A DNA stretch of 64,000 bases from Algoriphagus sp. Y33 (lineage in GTDB: Bacteria; Bacteroidota; Bacteroidia; Cytophagales; Cyclobacteriaceae), in the NCBI RefSeq assembly GCF_014838715.1, contig NZ_CP061947.1:3348001-3412000 (forward strand), in the 5' to 3' direction. Shown here piece by piece: positions 1-8,890 of this stretch. Both the position numbers and the translations under genes were made by a program. Within the stretch, counting starts at the first letter, position 1, and each line of letters opens with the position of its first letter. The notes under the pieces are model-generated. The model saw only the letters and a list, made by a program, of their open reading frames with translations. It searched no databases and had not been told where the DNA came from.

Positions 1-160
1 ATTCGGTTTCCACAGTACCGGCATGACGGATGGTAGCTTTTCGTTTAGCAATCCTTATTTCCAGAAATTCACCTACTTTTTCAAAAGCATTATCACTCAC
101 TTTACCTCCCAGTCCGAAAAGTTTCTTTAAAAACGTTGGATCCAAATCATACCCATTCAT
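1..160 (-). CDS. N-terminal fragment of an unrecognised protein (runs off the left edge)
   Basis: An ATG at 158-160 (minus strand) opens a frame that stays open for 53 codons to the window edge. The peptide begins MNGYDLDPTFLKKLFGLGG and continues with a lysine/arginine-rich stretch. There is no signal peptide or membrane segment in the visible part. I do not recognise the family. The rest of the gene lies outside the window, so neither function nor full length can be judged. Confidence 0.5.
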   Translation of the reverse strand, partial: MNGYDLDPTFLKKLFGLGGKVSDNAFEKVGEFLEIRIAKRKATIRHAGTVETE

Positions 161-453
161 GATGATGACTGTTTAGATTACACAGTACTTCCGATAACAA
201 AACTCCTTGCCAGAGCTTACATTTAAATTGCCTTTGCAGTTGAAGACCCAACTGCCGAACTTGCTTAGTTCTATTATTCACTAAAAAAACAGTAGTCCAG
301 TTTAAAATCCCGACACCTAAAAACCAAGTAATCAATCACTTATTTTTCAAAACCATCTAAAATTGTATAATTGATACACTTTTTAAGTTTATCACCCACC
401 TTGTGAATTCTGGATTTTTATAATACCCAACTTTCCATCGAACATTAAAATGA

Positions 454-870
454 ATGGAAAACACAGAAAAATCAGCTATCCCAAGCATCCTGCTGATCCT
501 CTTATGGACCTATACTGGAATTGACAAAATCCTACACTGGCAGGACAGCAGAAAAGCATTCCATAACCAGACCTTTCCTGCAGAGCTGGCAGAAGTACTG
601 GCCTATGCAGTACCGACTATTGAGTTGCTGATTGCCTTACTCCTACTCTTTTCAGTCAGTAGATGGTGGGGATACCTCTCAAGTATCCTCCTCCTCACCG
701 TCTTCACCACCTATGTGGGATTGATCTGGGTAGGAGCTTTTCCCAGAGTTCCCTGCAACTGTGCGGGAGTTTTAGAAAGCTTAGGTTGGAAAGCACATTT
801 CTGGCTTAACAGTGGAATGATTGGAATAAGTATCATCGGACTATACTTCACAAAAAAGCGGAATCCTTAG
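454..870 (+). CDS. MauE/DoxX-family membrane protein
   Basis: A 138-residue integral membrane protein with about four hydrophobic helices (roughly residues 8-22, 50-68, 72-95 and 115-133). The loop before the last helix has PCNCAGV with a CXC cysteine pair (C101, C103), followed by LGW and an H...N motif, typical of Bacteroidota MauE-like DoxX proteins. MauE was named for methylamine dehydrogenase maturation, where it is thought to help disulfide formation. Bacteroidota homologues often sit beside thioredoxin-like (TlpA) proteins and small secreted peptides. That context is present here, with the DUF6520-like gene downstream and a TlpA-like protein in the facing operon. The exact substrate is unknown; a role in thiol/disulfide exchange with the small di-cysteine protein is inference. 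Confidence 0.8.
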   Translation: MENTEKSAIPSILLILLWTYTGIDKILHWQDSRKAFHNQTFPAELAEVLAYAVPTIELLIALLLLFSVSRWWGYLSSILLLTVFTTYVGLIWVGAFPRVPCNCAGVLESLGWKAHFWLNSGMIGISIIGLYFTKKRNP

Positions 871-1274
871 ATCCCGCCTTGAGGCGTTAAGTTTTTAGTA
901 GGTGATAGCAACTATTTCCTTAAACAATATAAACTAAATATTAATTACATCAGCATCTAAAGAGTAAATAATTAAACACTATCGCTCTGAAGAATAAAGA
1001 CTTGTCACTAGGCATTTGAAAAAACGGGGCAGGAAAAGGCATTATCCCACCCCAAAAAATAGCTTAATGAAAATCAACTCAATTCACCGCATTACCTGTC
1101 TCCGAATCTGGAAGTGGAGACTCCAGACTATACTGGGTGATGCAAGAGGGAGATGCCGAAAACCCTTTAAACAGAGTAGGTATTTTAACCACTTCCGGTA
1201 AACAGCATGTAGCTCAATCCGGGAATCCTAAACGTTTTCCCTGTTTTTGATTTGTTAAAAAACAGGACACAACG
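871..1274 (+). other. Intergenic region with a possible decayed small-peptide gene
   Basis: About 400 bases without a convincing gene. One frame between roughly 1070 and 1250 is open and reads ...SRLYWVMQEGDAENPLNR... to a TGA. It has no start codon ahead of it except an internal ATG, and a stop codon precedes it. Its position just before the DUF6520-like gene suggests a degraded duplicate of that gene, but the resemblance is weak. The overlapping 61-codon frame at 1016-1201 is very arginine-rich and looks spurious. Confidence 0.3.
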
Positions 1275-1559
1275 ATGAATACTTTAATTAAAAGATTACC
1301 TGCTTTTGCATTTGTAATAGCAGCCTTTGCTGCATTTGCATTCAATGCTCCTGTCATAGGCAGCGAACCTACGGCAACTAAAATCTGGACCCCAGACACT
1401 TCCCAACCTAATGGCTACCGGGATGTCACTATTCAGGTTCAATCCGAGGACTATGAGTGTAATGCCAGTGGAATGGATTGTTTGGTAGAATTCTCCAACG
1501 ATAACCCTGCGACTGGCATCCCTAACGTCCTGAGCGAAGGAGAATTCGTAGAATTATAA
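1275..1559 (+). CDS. Small exported DUF6520-like protein with two cysteines
   Basis: A 94-residue protein with a clear N-terminal export signal: basic MNTLIKR, then an alanine/phenylalanine-rich hydrophobic core to about residue 28. The mature part is about 65 residues and acidic, with a cysteine pair C62 and C69 (CX6C) followed by LVEFSNDNP. Length, signal and the late cysteine pair match DUF6520-like small proteins of Bacteroidota, which resemble the NVEALA peptides in genomic setting. Function is unknown. A MauE-like protein lies upstream, and a terminator follows 21 bases after the stop. A disulfide-containing secreted peptide is likely; a role as cargo or ligand of the facing SusC/D-TlpA operon is inference. 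Confidence 0.75.
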   Translation: MNTLIKRLPAFAFVIAAFAAFAFNAPVIGSEPTATKIWTPDTSQPNGYRDVTIQVQSEDYECNASGMDCLVEFSNDNPATGIPNVLSEGEFVEL

Positions 1560-1580
1560 TTTAAAACTTATAGGCACTAA

Positions 1581-1609
1581 CCCAAGGCTCTGCTGAGCCT
1601 TGGGTTTTT
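1581..1609 (+). terminator. Rho-independent terminator of the DUF6520-like gene
   Basis: A perfect 10-bp stem (CCCAAGGCTC / GAGCCTTGGG) closes a 4-base loop (TGCT) and runs straight into TTTTTG. It lies 21 bases after the stop codon of the plus-strand gene and only a few bases from the 3' end of the convergent susD-like gene. It therefore probably separates the two convergent units. The reverse direction lacks a clear T-run, so it is mainly a plus-strand terminator. Confidence 0.9.
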
Positions 1610-1614
1610 GTGGA

Positions 1615-2994
1615 TCAAGGATTCTGGATTATTCCACTTCTGCTGATTTCATCCAATGGAATAGGAAATGCATATCTAGGAGAATTAGGAGCCAATTCAT
1701 ATCGAATCCCATTCACTTCTCTCACCAAAGTTTCTGTTTCACCTTCCTGATTCAATCTCCTCAAATCCATCCAGCGCAACCCTCTCCCTATCAACTCTTT
1801 TCTTCGTTCTTGCAGAATTCTTTCCAATACCTCTTCTAAGTTCAATTCGGCTAATGGCACCCAAGAATCTGATTGATACCTTAAGGAAAGCAAGTCATTG
1901 AGCATACTTAATGCCTGGTCATCCTCGCCTGTTCTGACCAATGCTTCCGCAGCATTCAGGTACAGTTCCCCTACACTGATCCCACCAAAATTCTGTGTAG
2001 CCCCAGAAAGCTTTCCTGTATAATTAAAATTTCCAGAGGATGTCTCATCAAAAAAAGCAGGTTTTCTTAAATCATTTTCCTCAAAAAGATCTATCAAGGC
2101 TGAATCCACAAATACCTGAGTAGATCTCAAATAGGAATAACTAAATAAGGTGGAGTAAAATATAGTCTCCTCATCAAAGCGTGTAAAAGGTCTTCTAGCT
2201 TCTACATCTATATTATTAAAATCCAGACGATCAGTATAAATCCCCAAAGCTTCTATAGAGGATTTGGCTGCCAATTCATATTGGAAGGTATTTAGATATA
2301 CTCTGGAGAGCACTCCTAAAGCTATTGCTTTGGTTGGTCTGGTTTTGGGTGCATTGGTAGAAGGCAGCAGCTCTACCGCTCTATTCAGATCTGAATAAAT
2401 CTGATCATAGCTTTCCTGTAGATTAGCTCGCTCCAGGTTCTCATTTACATCTGCTGTGGATTTCAGGACGATACCCAAAAGGGACTCATTTCCTCCTACT
2501 TTCTGGTAGGGCATCGCAAATTCAGAAACCAATTGCAGGTAAGCATAGCCACGGTAGAAATAAGCCGAACCCAGTAAGACATTGTACAATTCAGTCTTCT
2601 CCCCTTCGAAATCTTCCAAAACTTCCAATGCGACATTGGCATAAAAAACCTGTTCGTATAACCCGTTCCAGTCTCCACTGAACCCGGAGGGATAGGGATC
2701 ATCAGACCAGATATATACCGCTTGCTCAATAGGATTACTTAAGGATGCATAGCCTGCATCGGAAATCCAGACTTCTTCGGATGCAATACTAGGTAAAGTT
2801 GCCTGCCCATTGAATACATTCGTATTATCCAGCAGGCTCTGCACATCTGCCAAAGTTTTGGGAACAACCAGGCTTTGATCCGGTTTGGCATCCAAAAACT
2901 CCTCACAGGACATCAGCCCTATGAGGGAAAAACAAAACAGCAGGATTGTCAATCTTCCTTTCTTTCGTTTCATCTGTTCTAGTATATTTTTCAT
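1615..2994 (-). CDS. RagB/SusD-family outer-membrane lipoprotein
   Basis: A 459-residue surface lipoprotein of the SusD family, the substrate-binding lid of a SusCD transporter. The signal sequence ends in a lipobox (GLMSC, lipidated Cys30), followed by EEFLDAKPDQSL, the usual SusD N-terminus. A helical TPR-like core with YFYRGYAYLQL and the C-terminal signature LIGRGLRWMDLRRLN ... RYAFPIPLDEISRSGI is present. An alternative start at Met8 would shorten the leader but keep the lipobox. It is the last gene of the tlpA-like/susC/susD unit and ends opposite a convergent small gene. Substrate cannot be deduced; no glycoside hydrolase is nearby, so a peptide or other non-glycan substrate is as likely as a glycan. 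Confidence 0.93.
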   Translation of the reverse strand: MKNILEQMKRKKGRLTILLFCFSLIGLMSCEEFLDAKPDQSLVVPKTLADVQSLLDNTNVFNGQATLPSIASEEVWISDAGYASLSNPIEQAVYIWSDDPYPSGFSGDWNGLYEQVFYANVALEVLEDFEGEKTELYNVLLGSAYFYRGYAYLQLVSEFAMPYQKVGGNESLLGIVLKSTADVNENLERANLQESYDQIYSDLNRAVELLPSTNAPKTRPTKAIALGVLSRVYLNTFQYELAAKSSIEALGIYTDRLDFNNIDVEARRPFTRFDEETIFYSTLFSYSYLRSTQVFVDSALIDLFEENDLRKPAFFDETSSGNFNYTGKLSGATQNFGGISVGELYLNAAEALVRTGEDDQALSMLNDLLSLRYQSDSWVPLAELNLEEVLERILQERRKELIGRGLRWMDLRRLNQEGETETLVREVNGIRYELAPNSPRYAFPIPLDEISRSGIIQNP

Positions 2995-3142
2995 TTGATT
3001 GATTGTTTATAAGATAAATAGGGCCATGAATTTCTCCCCTAACAGATCTAAAAGAGGAACCTCCCTCACTTCCCGATTGCCATTGAGGATTAAGAAAATG
3101 TATGACCAGTCCCCTTTTAATTCTTGATGATCTTTTCGCTGT

Positions 3143-6100
3143 TTAGAAATCCAGCTGAACTCCCACCGCTATACTTTTCCTGGGTTTAAACGTTCCAAAA
3201 TCAGGATCCCAGTCTGTATCCGTAGCTTTCCAGATCATGCCTAGATTATTCGCATATAAATAGAATTCAGCATTGTTGAACATCCCAGCCTTATTTGATG
3301 AGGAAGGGATTTTATAGCCGAGCCGTATATCCTGTAACCGGATATGATCCCCCTTTTCCACCAAAACCGAACTGCTTCTATAAAACTGATCTCGAAATGC
3401 ATCCCTTTCCTCTGGCATGGAAGGCACCTGTGTAATCAACTCATCCCCTGCTTCCTGCCAGCGAAGACTATAATCAGAATGACCGCCCCGACCCTGCAAA
3501 ATAGATTCATATTGCACCGAAGATCTGCGGAAGAAATACCCGAAACGATAGGATATATTGGCTGAAAGACTGAAACCCTGAAAGCTGAGGGTATTTCTAA
3601 AAGAGCCAAACACAGTAGGACGTGCAGGACCGTGATAAACCAGCGATTCCAGGGTAGCTTCATTAATAATCTCCCGGTATTCCTCACTCGCCTCTCCATC
3701 CAGCAAGCCTACAGGATCTCCGGTTTCAGGATTCAAACCTTCCCAAGGCAAGGAATAAACCCCAAAAAGCGGTCTTCCTTCGATTGGAAAATAGGCTCCT
3801 CCCAACCCGTTTATACCATAGTTCAGCAGGTTATTCACATTGATCTCATCTTCGTAGGAAGTGACTTTTTCCTTAATTCCACTAAGTAATAGTACCGAAG
3901 ACCAGGTAAATTTCCCTTTCAGATTGACCGTTTCCAGTGAGAGGTCAAATCCCTGAGTTTGCGTAGCGGCGTTATTCCCTGAAAAAGCCGTAATTCCCGT
4001 GGACGGAGCATAAGGAACTGTTCCAATTAGATCCAATCCTTCTTTTTTATAGACTTCAAAAGTGCCCATAATCCTGCCTGATCTGTTTTCCCAGTCCAGA
4101 CCCAGATTCAGGATCTTGATGCGTTCCCATCGTAGGTTTTCATTGGGTGGATTTACGATGATGGAATACGGGATTTGTGTAATAGGATTAAATGTAGTGG
4201 AACGCGCTGTGGTAAAGGCGGTCAGGCTGCGGTCCACATTTCCATTGTATCCATAGGATGCCCGAAGCTTCATAAACGGCATCCAATTCCAGTGATAAAA
4301 GCCTTCCTCGCTCAACGTCCACCCCAAACCAGCAGACCAGAGCGGAACAGCTTTTTGATTGGCAGCAACGCCAAAGAGATTGGAAGCATCTTTTCTGGCG
4401 CTTAGAGTGAGCAGGTATCGTTCTTGATACATTAGCGAAGCATTGGCAAAACCTGAATAGAATCGATCACGCATTAAGCTGATTCCATCTGTATTGGGAA
4501 TACGTGCAGTAGCAAAAGGATTGGTAGACAAGGGGAACAAACTCACATAATCCACAACCTGTGTGGTAGCCAATTCAGGATTATACCCATAATATCTCCC
4601 TGAAAAGGCGTTGGACTCCAAGGCTTTTACTTCCGCTCCTGCCAGTACATTTAATTTCCATCCCTGTTCCCAATCTTTAGCATAATTGGCTTGCAGCCTA
4701 CCTGAATGGGAATTAGCTCTCGAATTCGAGTAGTTATAAATACCTCCGTATGGTATTGCATAGGACAAAGCTCCCTCTTCTGCCATTTGTGTAAATTGAT
4801 TAATCAGGTTTCGGGCATCATAGCTATTGTCCTGATACTGACGTTCTGTAAGACCAGTATTTTGCCAATATTGATACAATGCCTGAACTGATAAACCTGG
4901 AAGCACTTCATAAGTCAATCCCAAATTTACCCGCCAATCATCCCGAACTGAATTTGAATTTGATCTTCCTCTTTCTTCCAAGGGAACAAAAGACCAGTCC
5001 AAAAAGCCCAAAGTCTCCATTTCCTCCTTAAAACTATTGCGATAATCCCGATTTAGTGGCAATGGAGTTCCTGAATCATCTGCCAGTCTAGCGTAGGGAT
5101 AGGTTCCTGCATAACTGCTGAAAGTAATGTCATCTGCTGCCATATGGGCATCCGTAGACTTGCTTTTCACCCCATAAAAAGCTGTCTGTACCTTCAACTT
5201 ATCCGAAAGAAATGAAAAATCATTTTTGAGGGAAAGGGTAATCCGATTGGAAGCATCCCCACTGATTTCCGGACGTATATCGTCGTAACCTAAAGAAATC
5301 CGGTAGGTATGGTAATTTCCTCCCCCAGCTATTCCCAGATTGTATTGCTGATTGAGTTGGGGACGATAAATATATTGTTTCAACTCATTTCTGAGGTCAT
5401 AACTTCGAAATGCTGCTATCCTAGCATCCGCTTCCGATGCTGAGATCAAGCCATCCCTTTTTGCGATGAGTGTTTCCACCACCGGACTCAACACCTCATT
5501 TCCAAAATCTGATTCCAAGGCAGTATAAAAGCCCTGACCGAAGAGCATTTCTTCCACATCGATGTAATCATCAACTCCTAGATTTGGAGCAAGAAAAGGA
5601 TCGGTTGGTTGTATCCAATTGGCATTACCTGTAAAACTGACACGGGTGGCTTGATTGTTCTTTCCTGATTTGGTGGTAATGACGATCACCCCGTTTCCTG
5701 CACGAGCCCCCCAGATAGAGGCTGCAGCTGCATCCCGCAATACGGTAATACTGGATACGTCATTGGGATTGATATCCTCCAGATTCCCATCATATGGAAA
5801 ATTATCTATCACAATCAAAGGCTGGGAAAACCTTCCCAAGGTACTTCTGCCTCGGATGGAAATGGGATCTCTCCCCACGTCACCGGTACGGTTCAGGATC
5901 AGACCGGAAGTAACATCTTCCAATCGATCAATCAGGTTGGTACTTACCCTACGATCCACCAGTTCCTCATTCAAGGAAACAAAAGAACCTGAAGCCCTGC
6001 TCTTCGGAATCTCCTGATAACCAGTGGCGAGTACCTCTACGCCTCCCAACTCAAAGTCTTCTGGCGCCAAAAGGATAGTTAACTGCTCCGAAAGAGGAAC

Positions 6101-6358
6101 TTCCATTTCAATTTCCCGGACAGTATAACCCAGGTAGCTAATCCGAAGCGTATAGGTTCCTGCGTCCAACTCAAAACGGAATACACCTTCCTCATTGGTA
6201 ATTTTCCCCGTTCCGCTTTCCAGAACACGCACCGAAGCTCCGATCAATGCTTCACCGGTAGTTTGATCCTGCACCCTTCCTACAACTTGCAGATTCTGGG
6301 CGCATAGATCCATAGAAGAAAAGGCCAAAACAAAAATTAGAATCAGTAGATTTTTCAT
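3143..6358 (-). CDS. SusC/RagA-family TonB-linked outer-membrane transporter
   Basis: A 1071-residue outer-membrane beta-barrel that works with the SusD partner downstream, powered by TonB. In order: a signal peptide (about residues 1-20), a CarboxypepD_reg-like beta domain (about 24-110) reading VVGRVQDQTTGEALIGASV, a TonB plug with the SusC signature GNGVIVITTKSGK, then a long aromatic-rich barrel ending in ..SIAVGVQLDF with a terminal Phe. Length is normal for SusC. Its ATG overlaps the TGA of the upstream TlpA-like gene by four bases, indicating translational coupling. No adjacent anti-sigma/ECF pair is seen, so FecIR-type regulation is not supported by this window. Confidence 0.95.
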   Translation of the reverse strand: MKNLLILIFVLAFSSMDLCAQNLQVVGRVQDQTTGEALIGASVRVLESGTGKITNEEGVFRFELDAGTYTLRISYLGYTVREIEMEVPLSEQLTILLAPEDFELGGVEVLATGYQEIPKSRASGSFVSLNEELVDRRVSTNLIDRLEDVTSGLILNRTGDVGRDPISIRGRSTLGRFSQPLIVIDNFPYDGNLEDINPNDVSSITVLRDAAAASIWGARAGNGVIVITTKSGKNNQATRVSFTGNANWIQPTDPFLAPNLGVDDYIDVEEMLFGQGFYTALESDFGNEVLSPVVETLIAKRDGLISASEADARIAAFRSYDLRNELKQYIYRPQLNQQYNLGIAGGGNYHTYRISLGYDDIRPEISGDASNRITLSLKNDFSFLSDKLKVQTAFYGVKSKSTDAHMAADDITFSSYAGTYPYARLADDSGTPLPLNRDYRNSFKEEMETLGFLDWSFVPLEERGRSNSNSVRDDWRVNLGLTYEVLPGLSVQALYQYWQNTGLTERQYQDNSYDARNLINQFTQMAEEGALSYAIPYGGIYNYSNSRANSHSGRLQANYAKDWEQGWKLNVLAGAEVKALESNAFSGRYYGYNPELATTQVVDYVSLFPLSTNPFATARIPNTDGISLMRDRFYSGFANASLMYQERYLLTLSARKDASNLFGVAANQKAVPLWSAGLGWTLSEEGFYHWNWMPFMKLRASYGYNGNVDRSLTAFTTARSTTFNPITQIPYSIIVNPPNENLRWERIKILNLGLDWENRSGRIMGTFEVYKKEGLDLIGTVPYAPSTGITAFSGNNAATQTQGFDLSLETVNLKGKFTWSSVLLLSGIKEKVTSYEDEINVNNLLNYGINGLGGAYFPIEGRPLFGVYSLPWEGLNPETGDPVGLLDGEASEEYREIINEATLESLVYHGPARPTVFGSFRNTLSFQGFSLSANISYRFGYFFRRSSVQYESILQGRGGHSDYSLRWQEAGDELITQVPSMPEERDAFRDQFYRSSSVLVEKGDHIRLQDIRLGYKIPSSSNKAGMFNNAEFYLYANNLGMIWKATDTDWDPDFGTFKPRKSIAVGVQLDF

Positions 6359-7740
6359 AAAGCCAGTACTTTAGCATCCCCTATTTTTTCCAAAACCAAT
6401 ACGTTGATCTCCACTTCCTTTTCCAGCAGATCCAAACCCACCTGACGTAGCGCCTGCTTCAGGCTGGAAATACTGGATAGCTGTGCTTCCAGTTCCAGAT
6501 CAATGGGATAGTCTATTCCGGTCAGGTTGAGGATAGGGAATTCTGATCGTTGATAGAAATAGAAATTAAGGTGATAGACAAAGCCCTGCAAGGGATAATT
6601 TTGCATACTAAGCCCAAAGGCTCCGGCTTGATAGCTGCTTTCAACCTCTTGCGCTTTGGGGTAGTTAGTTCCTTCCTGCTGAACTATCGCATACACCTTC
6701 CGCTTCTCCTTTTTGACAGAGGCCTTGATATGGGGGAAGTACCTGTTTAGATCCTCGCGCATCAGCGCATAGGGATTTTGGGAAGGAGGAGCGATCAACT
6801 CATAGCCAAAAACATGATTACCCTGTTCTTTCCAGTCCAGATAATCCATTCCTGTCTTTTTGGTAAAGAGTTCTTCGGCTTCAAATCCAATAGTCTGAAT
6901 ACGGTTTCTCCCATAATAATCCACCAGATCCCTTTCCGAAAAAGCCAACTGGTAATGCCTGATCAAGGGCATATTGACGATGCGGATATGGGAAAGGTCC
7001 TCGTATTCCTGAATGATAGAACCCGATACATCGGGGATATATCCTGTCAGCGCAGACTGAAACCAGATGTTTTTAGAAGGTACCTGGGGGCTTTCAGAAA
7101 TCAGTTTGTCATACCTTCCCAGTAGTATTTTACGGTCCTCTTTGTAGCGGAAAACCGAAGCATCCCCTGTGAGCATTTTTTCCAGATTGGAACTAGTCAG
7201 ATCCTCCAAACCTGTAATTGCAATCACCCTCCCTTCTGGATCCACGATAACAAAATGAGGAATCGTGGAATGCGGAAACAGCTCTCGCATCTTACCTGCA
7301 TGTAGCACTAGGGGTAAATCAACCCCGACAAGGGATTCGTAACCGGCAAAAACCTCGGAAACCCGCTCTTCTTCAAAGATGGTCATAGGAATAATTGCAA
7401 TCTGATCCCTAAACTCCTGACTCAGATTTGCCATCCTTGGCAATGAAGCAATACTTGCTGTGCAGGTAGGCGCCCAAAACTCCAGGATGAGGTATTTGCC
7501 GCGGTAATCGTCCAATCGGAGCTTATCCGAGTCAAACTTCAAGACCTCGGAGAATTCGATGCCCTTAGGAATCTGGTCTCCTATACTCAAGGTATCGGAG
7601 CGGGTCTCCCCGCCCCGATGGACTCCGGCATAATAAACCAAATCCTGCCCTGGAGTAGGTGAATCAGCAACCTGTGCTGTGGTGGTGCTTATGGGTAGAC
7701 ATAGCAGTCCCATTAAGCATATGAGTATGTGTTTTTTCAT
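6355..7740 (-). CDS. TlpA/thioredoxin-fold protein lacking the second active-site cysteine
   Basis: A 461-residue exported protein with a signal peptide of about 22 residues. Residues 50-175 form a redoxin/TlpA-like thioredoxin fold (YRGKYLILEFW... and a HSTIPHFVIVDPEGRV strand). The active-site region reads FWAPTCTAS: Cys93 is present where TlpA proteins have the first Cys of CXXC, but the second position is Ser. The C-terminal 280 residues are unassigned. The final part (LSSISSLKQALRQVGLDL) resembles a secretin/STN-like fold, which is a weak call. It is the first gene of the operon and overlaps susC by 4 bases. The missing resolving cysteine argues against ordinary dithiol reductase activity; thiol-trapping, isomerase-like or structural roles are possible. 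Confidence 0.8.
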   Translation of the reverse strand: MKKHILICLMGLLCLPISTTTAQVADSPTPGQDLVYYAGVHRGGETRSDTLSIGDQIPKGIEFSEVLKFDSDKLRLDDYRGKYLILEFWAPTCTASIASLPRMANLSQEFRDQIAIIPMTIFEEERVSEVFAGYESLVGVDLPLVLHAGKMRELFPHSTIPHFVIVDPEGRVIAITGLEDLTSSNLEKMLTGDASVFRYKEDRKILLGRYDKLISESPQVPSKNIWFQSALTGYIPDVSGSIIQEYEDLSHIRIVNMPLIRHYQLAFSERDLVDYYGRNRIQTIGFEAEELFTKKTGMDYLDWKEQGNHVFGYELIAPPSQNPYALMREDLNRYFPHIKASVKKEKRKVYAIVQQEGTNYPKAQEVESSYQAGAFGLSMQNYPLQGFVYHLNFYFYQRSEFPILNLTGIDYPIDLELEAQLSSISSLKQALRQVGLDLLEKEVEINVLVLEKIGDAKVLAL

Positions 7741-8104
7741 GCTTTTACGATTTTAAGCTGGAAGACGGAAGACCGAAGATGGAAGAAAGGTGTCCGGTGT
7801 CGGATGCCCGATGTCCGGCGTTGGAAGCAGGAAGTCGCAGTGAGCAGAAGTCAGAAAGCTAAAAGCTTAAGTAAGAAATCTAAAATCCTTACAACCGACC
7901 TTCAGGTCATTTCGAAGGAGTTCCAAATGAGAAATCTCTCAACTCTAACTTCTTGATTCTTGGCTCTTTGTACTTGGTACTCGGTACATTTTTCAAGACA
8001 TACCTCTTCCATCCTGCCTTTCTCAGGCAACCAGCATTAATGAATAAGAAATAAACAGAAGTAATGGAGCTATTGACCTGCTGCAGCAGATGATCTCCAT
8101 TTTG
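7741..8104. other. Intergenic DNA with short degenerate tandem-like repeats
   Basis: No convincing gene. Around 7755-7860 the plus strand holds many short variants of GAAGACGGAAG, CGGTGTCGGATGCCCGATGTCCGG and AGCAGGAAGTC, a degenerate low-complexity pattern that recurs in Bacteroidota intergenic DNA. It lies just upstream of the minus-strand tlpA-like gene and so probably includes its promoter, although no clear -33/-7 pair could be fixed. Confidence 0.4.
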
Positions 8105-8218
8105 TCGTCACTGCGAGGAGGAACGACGAAGCAGTCTCAAAGTGTGAAGTACAAACCTTCATAAGATTGCTTCGGCAACCCCTATCTTTTCATCTAGGGG
8201 CTTTTCTCGCAATGACGA
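8105..8218. repeat. Palindromic dispersed repeat element (about 114 bp)
   Basis: The left arm TCGTCACTGCGAGGAGGAAC (8105-8124, followed by GACGAAGCAGTCTC) is mirrored by the right arm ...AGATTGCTTCGGC...CTCGCAATGACGA (8163-8218). The outer match is CGTCACTGCGAG against CTCGCAATGACG; the inner match is GAAGCAGTCTC against AGATTGCTTC. Palindromes built from these words are common dispersed intergenic repeats in many bacteria. A short internal hairpin (CCCCTA...TAGGGG) lies in the right half. No coding sequence is present. Confidence 0.75.
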
Positions 8219-8556
8219 AATAATCGTCACTCTCTGATCTGTAAGGATCGTTCCGCCAAACATACAAAGCCCAATCGGAAGCAATCAGAGAGAAAAAGTG
8301 CCCTGATCCTTAGATCGGATTCTTGGGCTTTAGAGGATACAGTCGATCGACCGCGGCGATGCCATGTTCCTCTGGAAGGATGTAATAGGATAAAGGTAGT
8401 GAGCAATGTGACCCAATATAAAAAAGCTCAGACAGATCCTTCTTCCAGAATACTACGCCCGGGAAGCAACTTAATCCAGAAAAAATCACCATCTGTTCCA
8501 TGATACTTGGGTTATTACTAAGTCATTTTGAGATATCCCAACAGGAAATATTTCAA

Positions 8557-8674
8557 TCGTCCCTAAAAGAAAAGGCTTCAATATAATCTAGTAAAAGTGA
8601 GCTCACGCCGTAGCGTGAGCATTTTCACTTCACTTCTACCGTCTATATTGAAATTTGGCAGTTTTCTTAGACGA
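8557..8674. repeat. Long imperfect inverted repeat with perfect central hairpin (MITE-like)
   Basis: A 118-base imperfect palindrome. Its centre is a perfect hairpin GCTCACGC-CGTA-GCGTGAGC (8601-8620), flanked by AAGTGA/TCACTT. Further out, TTCAATATA pairs with TATATTGAA, and the outer arms are TCGTCCCTAAAAGAAAA (from 8557) against TTTTCTTAGACGA (to 8674). The size, terminal inverted repeats and lack of coding sequence fit a MITE or a structured RNA. It lies about 215 bases upstream of the XRE regulator and shares the 12-mer TTGGCAGTTTTC (8655-8666) with the DNA just before that gene (8877-8888). Confidence 0.65.
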
Positions 8675-8847
8675 GACTATAAAGTGCAAATGCATTTGAG
8701 GAACCTCTCCAATTTTTCTCTTTGAAAATCAAGGCTCTATTTTCAATGACTATACCAAAAATATAAAAAGATTTCATAAAACGATAATATTTTTACTTTA
8801 AAATATATTTTATACCCTTTTTATGGAATTATAATACTGAATACTGT

Positions 8848-8878
8848 AAGTTTTCCTTTACTTATATTTGGGAAACTT
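8848..8878 (+). promoter_or_regulatory. Probable promoter and auto-operator of the XRE regulator
   Basis: TATATTTG at 8863-8870 matches the Bacteroidota -7 element (TAnnTTTG) and sits 20 bases before the ATG at 8891. It is bracketed by an inverted repeat, AAGTTTTCC (8848-8856) and GGGAAACTT (8870-8878). This is the layout expected for a small XRE repressor that binds over its own -7 box. No convincing -33 TTG element was found at ideal spacing. Confidence 0.5.
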
Positions 8879-8890
8879 GGCAGTTTTCAA

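Noticed and set aside
147..335. A 62-codon minus-strand frame overlapping the left-edge gene.
   Set aside because: It runs into the start of the 1-160 partial gene in another frame and ends in a low-information HHHEWV tail.
1016..1201. A 61-codon plus-strand frame before the DUF6520-like gene.
   Set aside because: Very arginine-rich with no family signature; another frame of the same DNA looks more like a decayed small protein.
8310..8501. A 63-codon minus-strand frame.
   Set aside because: Composition is unlike its neighbours, there is no motif, and it lies between repeat elements; no support for a real gene.
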